From NCBI GenBank assembly GCA_029204225.1, contig CM055095.1, forward strand, positions 39,550,141 through 39,614,140: a stretch of 64,000 nt of DNA, read 5' to 3'. The notes below the pieces were generated by a model that was not told the origin of the DNA, ran no database searches, and saw nothing but the letters and a program-made list of their open reading frames with translations. The position numbers and the translations under genes are program-made. Positions 56,383 through 64,000 of this stretch are shown here, in pieces. The number at the start of each line of letters is the position of its first letter. Within the stretch, counting starts at the first letter, position 1. This DNA is from Diphasiastrum complanatum. Taxonomy: Eukaryota; Streptophyta; Lycopodiopsida; Lycopodiales; Lycopodiaceae.

Positions 56383-57769
56383 GACCATTTCTTTTAAAGG
56401 GGAGGAACCACGTGGTCGGCATGATGGACAAACTACAAAATAGGGCAGTGATAAGGATGTGGAAATGGAGCAAAGCAACAAAGGAGGGTAAATACAAGAA
56501 GCATGATGGACACACACATTTGATACCAAAAATGGAAATATGCTAGGTTGGAAGGACTGATGAGGATTGGAGAGAGGCTGAATAGGTATTAAAAATAGTA
56601 ATTGGGGGATTGAGAAAGGGGGCTAGCTAGCAAACCAACTAGGGAAGCATAAGGAATCTCTAGCACATGCTAATGGTGGTTGCTAGGGCAGTTGCTAATG
56701 CTAGAAAACCAATGATGACAGGCCGAAAATGCTGGGTAGGGAGGCATCGATGGTTGCCAAGGTAGCAATGCAAGAGGATCAATAACGCACCATAGCCAAA
56801 AACAAGGGAAGGACCAACAAGGTGAAGCCCAACGGGGTAATGATGGTAGAGGGGTGGAAGAAGGTAGTAATGGTAGAAAATTAGGGTCAATGGTTGATGT
56901 TTCACGGGCCCATTCAATCGTGTTTGAATTTCCAGGCTAGGTTCAAAACCTCAAATTGTTCTAGGGGTGTCTTTTTTATTGGTTTAATGCTTGGCATTAT
57001 GTTATAGTATAAACAAGTGGTAGTTTATGCTATCACAACTCTATAGAATGTAGACTATGATCAATTGATTTTCGCATCCTATCTCTTGCTTTCTGACTCC
57101 TATGTCCTTAGCATTGATTCCTAAATTACATATGCTTAGTGCTGAGTGTTGAATATAGCTCAGTGTAGTAAGTTATAACTTGACAATAAGGAAATTAGAA
57201 GAGCTCGTTGAAAATACTCAAATGTTAGTTGTAAGGTTGCAACTTACTAATGACTAATCAATGATATTAGACTTTGCACTTGAACTTGCAAGAAAGATTC
57301 AAAAGATGTTATTGGTCACATCATACATGACATACAATGATGATAGAATCGGATCCTATGTCTTGATTGTTGATTCATGAATTACAAATGTTGAGTGCTT
57401 AATGGCTTCAATGCTCATTGTTACAAGTCATAATTTTAGAAGATTGAAAACTTGAAGAGCTCTTCAAAATTGCTTGGGAACATATTGTACCTGATCAATC
57501 ATAGGAAGACATCTTTGAGCCTTACAATCAAATCAGCTGCTTAAATGCTTAGTTTTAGCACTTATAGTTCAAAAAGATGGAAGAGCTTCTCAGAATTGGT
57601 TTGAAACTTCAAACATGCTAGTAGGTGCTCGATAGGAAGACATGTCAATGGTCACGCTTATATGCCTAGCCCTAAGTTGGACTCTATGACACAAAACTAG
57701 GCCCTTGGACACTAGGACAATACACATCAATCAAATAGAGGAGGCTTGCACATCAAGATTATGCCTAGG
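56383..57769. other. Unassigned sequence
   Basis: Possibly more decayed gypsy sequence up to about 56940. From 57100 to 57650 there are loosely repeated words (GAAGAGCTCxTxxAAAAT, AGGAAGACAT) that are too diverged to define a unit. Confidence 0.35.
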
Positions 57770-60450
57770 TGAAATTATGCCAAGAAGAAATTATGCCTGA
57801 CAAGGTCAAGTGTCCTTTGTATGCCTGGGTGACCAACACAAGGGTTGTCATGACACTGCTGCAGGATTTGGGCCCGCAAGTCCTCCCTATCCGGCACACA
57901 AACCTTTCCCTTGCAGAAAAGCAGGCCATTCCTTATGGAAGTATCTTGTCATTGCTTGGGATCCTGCTTCCCAAGGTCATCACTAGATCTAGAATTTCCC
58001 GTCAGGACATCTAGCCAGTTGCAACCGAAAAACCCATCGGTTCGACAAAGATCCCGAAGTGAAAGATACAAATCAGATTGGATTTCAACAATGCATCACT
58101 GATTAACCTCTCCAATTCGTCTCAAGGCATCGACAACACGGTTCGACGTACCTTTATGATACTTAATGTCGAACACAAACTCCTGAATGAGTTTTGACCA
58201 TCTAGCCTTACGGCCACAAAGGTCCTTGGCATCACAAATATTGGTGATCAGTCATCATCGTAAATCTGGCACCATAAAGATAATGCCTCCAGATTTTCAA
58301 CGCGTGAACGATTGCAAAAAGCTCCTCATAGGTAGAATACTTCGTCTGAGCAGGATCTAGCTTCTTGCTTTCAAAAGCAACTGGTCTACCGTCCTGATAA
58401 AGGACCGCCCCTGCAGCAAAGTCGCTAGGATCCGTATCCACCACAAAGGGTCGGTTGGGATCGACAAGAAACACAGTCATGTTAGGATCTCAAAACTCTC
58501 ATTCATTTTATCAGTCCATGTTATCAATGGACTTTTTTTGCGGATACATTTTTACTTTGCTCCCTTAAGAACGTTCGTTAGGGGCAATGCTATCCAAGCA
58601 TAGTGCATAATGAACTTGTGAAAGAAGCCTGTGAAGCCCAAAAAGGATTTCACATTATGAATTTTTTGAGGTTGCGGCCATTCTCGTACCTTACGAACCT
58701 TATCATAATCGATTTCAAGACCTTTATCAAATATGATACGGCCCAGTTAGTTTGAAAGAACTCACATTTCGACTCCTTAGCATAGAGCTTTTCTTGCCTT
58801 ACAAGATCCAAGACAATACGAAGATGCTCTTCATGCTCCCCAAGGTTCCGACTATAAATTAATATGTCGTCTAAATACACCACCATAAATTTTCCCGGAT
58901 ATGGACGAAGAATATTGTTCATCATTTACTGGAAAGTGGCATGTGCATTCGTGAGCCCAAGGGGTAAAACTAAAAACTCATAATGGCCGTACTTGGATCG
59001 AAATCCAGTCTTAGGAACATCCTCATTCCTAATCCTTTTCTGATGGTATCCTGATCTAAGGTCAATCTTGGAGAAATACTTAGCTCCATTCAGACGGTCC
59101 ATTAGATCATCCATCCTAGGTAAGGGATATCCGTTCTTGATGGTTAAATCATTTAACTTTTTAAAGTCGCCACACAAATGTGTGCCTCCATCCTTTTTAC
59201 TAACCAAAACGATTGATGTGGAACGTGGCCCATCCTAAGAAGCTTAGAAATATCAAGCTCTTCTTTAATGCTACCCCTATATGGAAAAAGAGATACAGGT
59301 TGGCTTCTAGGAAGTAACTCTCTCTGATGGTCGACACTCCTTTGGGGAGGTAGGCCATCAGGTAGTTTTTCAGGAAAAACATTGCTATATTCTTGCCTAA
59401 GTTTGTTAAAATCCTACCTTCAGGTGAGTTAACACTTAAGGGGTTATTTAGGCTCAACAAATGAGCCATTATGCAAAAAGGGTTATACTAAAGTCAAGCT
59501 GTTCGACATAATTTTGAATCTTGAGCGGCAACTGAGGAACAAGCTGGTCCCAAGCTTGCTGATCTTCCCCTAATGCCATTTTCACCACATACAAGTGATT
59601 ACTTGGCGCGGTGGCCGCCTTGAGTTTCTGCACCATTTTTGCATTTATAAAGTTATGTGTAGAACCATCATCAAAAAGAACAGTCACAACTTGGTGTCCT
59701 ACGAACCCATTTATACAAATGAGGTCGTGGAGGTAAAAAGTAACTATATTAAAGCAACAATTTTCACAATTAGTGCCATCCTTAGAGGATAAATTAACAA
59801 AGGAAATACTAAAATTACCTGGCACCTTGAAGGATTTAGGATGCTCGCCAGATTTCTTTTGCTTCTTCAGGCAATCTTTTGAAAGATGCCCTTCTCCATG
59901 CAGGAGAAGCACAAGCCGTTGGTCCTTGCCTTGTCATATTCACCTTCACGCGCTTTTTCCCGCCTTGGGAACCGATGTCCATCTTGTCTTTGGCCCGCTT
60001 CTTGAAAAATTTCTTTTCTTTCTGCTCAACCTTGGGCGAACTTTGCTCCTTGCAGGAGCCAATGGGCATCATTGAAGATCTTCGCAAAGCGAATGGCATC
60101 CTCGATTGTCTGCGGTTGGTTGCGCCGCACTTCAAGTTGAAATTCTTTTGGAAGCCCTAGAATAAAATGTAATTTTATTAGAACATGGTCGATTCGCGAA
60201 ATGAATCGGGGCAAGACTTCCTGGTACTCCTGTATGTAGGCGTCTAACGGCCTACTACCCATTTACACGGTGGCAAAACGCCACCAAAGCTTAAAATCAT
60301 TGGGATCGGCAAAAAAGCTGTTTTAAAGGCTTCTTGAAAAGCATCCCAAATGGAAGGGGTAGACCGCGACATGCCTAGATTGCATTTCTAGGATTTGGTT
60401 CTAAAGGGAGTTCAAGGCCTGTACAAGCTATGTGGTATCTAGCTCAGGAG
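57770..60450 (-). mobile_element. Ty3/gypsy gag-protease-RT-RNase H-integrase start, 5' part of an element
   Basis: From 60450 down, the minus strand reads gag (PSIWDAFQEAFKTAFLP, RPLDAYIQEYQEVLPRFISR, QPQTIEDAIRFAKIF); a knuckle remnant (GHLSKDCLKKQ); protease TVLFDDGSTHNFINAKMV (Asp-Gly where DSGA is usual); [50 protein letters not shown] and FMVVYLDDILIYSRN; RNase H RPFVVDTDPSDFAAGAVLYQ and LKIWRHYLYGARF; and KVCVPDREDLRAQ with CHDNPCVGHPGIQRTL (integrase zinc finger). Several frameshifts and stops lie between these blocks. The integrase core is cut off at about 57770. Confidence 0.88.
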
Positions 60451-60766
60451 GAGGAGGTGGTGAAGACAGTCCTTCACTCGAGGGCATGGGGGGGGTCCAT
60501 GGCGCACTAAGGAAGGCTTGAAGAAAACAATGACAAGAGTTTGGTTATGATTTGGCCTAGAAAGCTTGAGAGCTGTACTCAAGGAGACCAAGCCAAGACA
60601 AGCTCCTCAATGATGAGAGTGGAGCCTTTACCCCCCCACCCACACCATTTTCCTTCCCTTTTGGCCTTGTTGGGTGGCAGGCCTTATGGGCGCCACCTAG
60701 CAAGCACATGGCTCCAAAAACAATTGGCAGCCCCTTATGGGAGCCACCTACCCTCAAATCACATGG

Positions 60767-60874
60767 CCACCACCCTCCCTATGCCACCTCACCCACATTT
60801 AGTCACCCCCACCACCCTCCCTATGCCACCTCACCCACATTTAGTCACCCCCACCTCACCCGCATTTAGTCACC
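60767..60874. repeat. 42-bp tandem repeat, two and a half copies
   Basis: CCACCACCCTCCCTATGCCA... at 60767-60808 and 60809-60850, then a partial copy to 60874. Confidence 0.92.
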
Positions 60875-61126
60875 TCCCTTAACCCCATGGCCTTATGGCC
60901 CCAAGAAACTCCTAGAAGTCCCCTAAGACTTATCCTTAGGCTTGTGAGGAGGAGAAAGTACAATTGTACGTTCATGAGAGGAGGTGGAGGAAAAAAGTTC
61001 AATTTTTTTCCCAAGAAGTGGTGAGAATGCTTCTTTTGTAAATTCTTTTTGTGGTTGCAGGTGGTTTATGACAAGGAGGATGGAAGAGGCCTAAGAGAAG
61101 AGCAATGGAGATGGAGAGCTAACCCC

Positions 61127-61160
61127 CACAGGCCTGTACTTGCTGCAGGTACAGCCTGTG
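61127..61160. repeat. Inverted repeat (12-bp stem with one bulged base)
   Basis: CACAGGCCTGTAC and GTACAGCCTGTG pair except for one extra C in the left arm; nine-base loop. Confidence 0.75.
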
Positions 61161-62153
61161 TACTACTTCCATCCCTATTTCTTTTAATTCAAGGCTTAAA
61201 TTCAAAATTTAATAAACTTTAGAAAGCTTAAACCTTAAGCTATAAGCATTACAAGATTTAAAGGTAAATTGATGATATGTTGATAATTTTTAAGCTTGTT
61301 TTCAAAACTTTTCAACTCAAACTGTTAGAACTTTGTAAATTTTTTAAAAGAAAAACAAAGTTTTAAGTCAAGTTCTTAAAAAGTTTGAGTTTAAAAGAAA
61401 CAAAGTTTATGCTAAGCAAAGTAATCAAGAAACTATAAAGTACTTTTGAGGACAATATTGTGCATAAATTATCTTCGTTAAAAGGGATTAAGGAGAGGGC
61501 CGCACGCAGCATAACCTGCCTGCCGCCTCCAATCAGCCCTTCCTCTGTCCTCCATCCGCACAAAAAAAACTCATGCTCGGTGCTGCAAATCGGGGTGGCC
61601 TAGAGCATGTAAAAACACAATTCTAGACACCAAAGTTTAGCGGAAGCTTGAGGATCTTGGATCTAATAAGCCCACAAGTTGTCTTGAGGCTCAAATGACC
61701 ACATGCAATTAACATGCAAGCTCATGCAACAACATGCAAGAGCATGCATTGACCATGCAAGGTCTAGGAGTTCCTATAGGACTTTATGCAAGAAACATGC
61801 AAGCATAAAATCACTTTGAAGCCTGATGAATAAAGGTGAAAAGATCTTGAGCAATCGGCTGTTTGGAGACATCTGATCCAGATCTGTATGTGGTTGTGGC
61901 AGCAAGCTAAAAGTTTCAACAAGATCATCAAAAAGCATTAAAAACACTTTAGAAAGTGTATGGATAGGTGTGCAATGATCTACACAATTTGGATCACCAA
62001 ATGATTAAGAATTATGATCCTAGAAAATGGTAGATTGGATCTATAATTCAGGACAGCAAGAAAAACACTTTAAAGTATGGAAATAATTAAATGCAATGAA
62101 CATAAATGGAAGAGACAATACCATCGAGACATCAAGAACAAGAATGTAGGGAA

Positions 62154-62171
62154 GGGGGGGGGGGGGGGGGG
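62154..62171. repeat. G18 homopolymer
   Basis: Eighteen consecutive G. Just downstream the minus strand has ATTATAAAAGGGGCTC (about 62240), a TATA-box-like LTR promoter sequence. Confidence 0.9.
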
Positions 62172-63019
62172 TTCTCTACCCTCTCCAATCGATTTCTCCA
62201 CCACAAATGATCTCTCTCGGATACTCGATGGAGGAGTGGAGAGCCCCTTTTATAATTTTTTTGTTGAGAATCAAGGTAGTAGGTTGATGAGCCAAGTAGT
62301 TCCTCTAGGTGTTTGCATGCATTCTCTCCATGCATGAGTCCCAAGGACCTTAAAATAATTAACTTAGGACCTTAGGAACCTAAGCAATTAAATTTATTCT
62401 TTTAACTACCTTGGAGTTGCTAACATCTTGCAAGAAGGGTCTCCAACTTAAAATATACCTTGACTCTCGATTTCTATGTTTTCTATTTTTTATTTCTTTT
62501 ACATTGTGAACAAAATAACTAGGGGAATGTTTGTGAATGCTTACAAATGATAACACTCGGAAGCCGAGACGGGCCTGTAGGGCCGTGCGGGAGATTTTTT
62601 TTTAAAGTTATCCCAAAAAAATCAGGGCAGACTCAAAATCTGCTGAATTTTTTTGTTTTTGGCTCCCAAAAGTCGCAAAACAGTCCTTATGGGCTATTTT
62701 ATACAACTGTCAGAAAACAGAGATTTTCTGACGGTTTTGTGTGCATATTTTGACATCCAGATTTTCAATACACGGTTTATACATTTCTGCAACCATAACG
62801 GCTACCTGAAAATCAGAAAAACCGTAAAATATTAAGCCTCTTAGCAAGCGTACAAGGCCCAAAACCTATCCAAACGACATTGGAATTGAACGAAGCGAAA
62901 AACAAAGTTGTTCACATCGATCCAACAATGAAAACTAAGCTATCCTAACACATCAACAAGATGATTAAACCAACCGAAACTTAAGTTGAAGCGATTGTAC
63001 CTTATTCACAATGATCGGT
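62172..63019. other. Non-coding interval with a stem-loop
   Basis: GTCAGAAAA, six bases, TTTTCTGAC at 62709-62732 is a perfect 9-bp inverted repeat. No gene recognised. Confidence 0.45.
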
Positions 63020-63032
63020 GGCTTTGATACCA
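63020..63032 (-). other. PBS TGGTATCAAAGCC
   Basis: On the minus strand it follows the LTR end TTCTAACA by two bases. Confidence 0.75.
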
Positions 63033-63034
63033 AA

Positions 63035-63520
63035 TGTTAGAATCCTCATCGTCGATCTTGTCATTGCTAAGACATGATCAGGTGACGAACACTACGTTAC
63101 CGCCCATCCATAGAGGTACTGCCACGTCTCCCTCGTGCACTGGAGCTATAGACCACCATCGAGCAAGCTCGGAACTCCGATAAGCCATGGTGTCGCCTAC
63201 CTACATTCTGAGGCCTAGATAATAGTCCTGACCTGACCACTAGTGGAAGAGCTCTTCATTCTCCAAGAGAGAATGAATAACAAGCTCATGGAGATCCACC
63301 TTTATATACATAGTCCAGGTGGGGTCATCTCTGTCCGTAGGAGTCACACATGACCAACAACACGTGTCAGTTGTGCACACTTACGCGGGTCCATAATAAA
63401 GGGTCGCCTCACGCCAATAGGACATTGACACGTGGCACCCAAAGGACCTATAGCTTCAGACCAACGTCCGTCCCATGAAAGAGACCGTCACCTCAGGTAA
63501 CTTGTTGCGTGCCCTTAACA
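63035..63520 (-). mobile_element. LTR, 486 bp, next to a PBS
   Basis: On the minus strand it begins TGTTAAGGGCACG and ends GGATTCTAACA, with terminal TGTTA/TAACA inverted repeats. A TATA box TATATAAAG (63300-63308 complement) is centrally placed. The PBS beside it fixes it as the 5' LTR of a minus-strand element, whose body should lie to the left; whether that is the gypsy fragment at 57770-60450 is not proven. Confidence 0.7.
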
Positions 63521-64000
63521 GGAGCAATGGGCAAATAGGTTGAAACTAGCAATGGATGTCATGGAGGGAGAAGAGGGCCATGGAGCTACAAGAAGGGACG
63601 AGAAAGTGTGATGGGCAACAAGAAGGACGACGATGAATAGGGAGGGAGTTTATTTTAGCAACTAATCAGAGGTCAAAAAAGTGCTTTGATACCGTGTTGT
63701 GAACTTAATCATAAATATCATGATCAAATGAAGTACAAATTTAACAAATAGTGAGTGTCCCTTGGTACTAGTCTTTTTGAGTTTGCTCACAAATGGTGAG
63801 TGGCTAGGAGGCCTAAGTTAGTATTTGAGTTGTTAGATTGCGAACGCATTTTCAACATGGTGGAAGCCTTGGCTAGTTGTGCACATTTTGGTCTTGCTGG
63901 GGGGGTTTGTTGGAGATATAATCCCGCTCTTGTTAGTTGGAGGCAAAAGACCTCATTGGTTGCATAAGCAAATATTAAAATGGATCATACATGAAGAGAT
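63521..64000. other. Unassigned end of window with a second PBS-like site
   Basis: CGGTATCAAAGCA on the minus strand (63682-63694) follows ACAACA, which resembles another LTR/PBS joint with a one-base change. Nothing else recognised. Confidence 0.3.

Larger units (their letters stand above)
60451..62153. other. Non-coding interval upstream of the gypsy gag
   Basis: Contains the tandem repeat at 60767 and a hairpin at 61127. From 61660 to 61800 the word ACATGCAA recurs several times. No gene recognised. Confidence 0.4.

Overview
The window is plant nuclear DNA from a repeat-rich genome, most likely a flowering plant. Two plant genes can be read through canonical introns, and most of the remaining sequence is transposable-element debris: Ty1/copia and Ty3/gypsy LTR retrotransposons, L1-type LINEs, a miniature LTR element, microsatellites and local tandem repeats. 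The species cannot be named from the sequence.

Host genes. On the minus strand lies the 5' part of an ATP-dependent 6-phosphofructokinase gene of the plant PFK4-like type. Exon 1 is at 25952-26311, a 47-nt exon 2 at 12417-12463, and exons 3-5 at 3180-3219, 2912-2977 and 2676-2813. Introns 1 and 2 are 13.5 kb and 9.2 kb and are filled with nested retrotransposons, yet splice sites and frame are kept throughout. The remaining exons must lie left of the window or have been lost. On the plus strand, 37236-44471, is a complete six-exon gene for a thylakoidal processing (type I signal) peptidase of 430 residues. The two genes point away from each other across about 10.9 kb.

Layout. 1-2.7 kb: gag-like and copia RT scraps, then PFK exons 5-3. 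3.5-12.2 kb: microsatellite, LINE fragment, then an internally deleted Tat-like gypsy element carrying arrays of a 25-bp monomer (one split by a solo LTR with a perfect target-site duplication), an accessory ORF, a gypsy RNase H scrap and a second LINE fragment. 12.4 kb: PFK exon 2. 13.0-20.4 kb: a minus-strand chromovirus deletion derivative split by a nearly intact 5.3-kb copia element (TSD CTTCC). 21.4-24.9 kb: an ORF resembling plant transposon-associated proteins, then gypsy pol fragments, one containing a (TA)n expansion inside RT. 26-36 kb: PFK exon 1, tandem duplications and three copia fragments. 37-44.5 kb: the peptidase gene. 44.7-46.6 kb: diverged tandem repeats. 47-56 kb: degenerate copia and gypsy fragments. 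55.98-56.38 kb: a complete 404-bp TRIM (miniature LTR retrotransposon) whose 144-bp LTRs each hold a 73-nt tRNA-like sequence with Pol III A and B boxes. 57.8-60.5 kb: a minus-strand gypsy gag-to-integrase fragment. 63.0-63.5 kb: an LTR with primer-binding site.

The strongest items for follow-up are the TRIM with tRNA-like LTRs, the phosphofructokinase gene whose exons are spread through over 23 kb of nested transposons, and the phased 25-bp arrays inside the Tat-like element.
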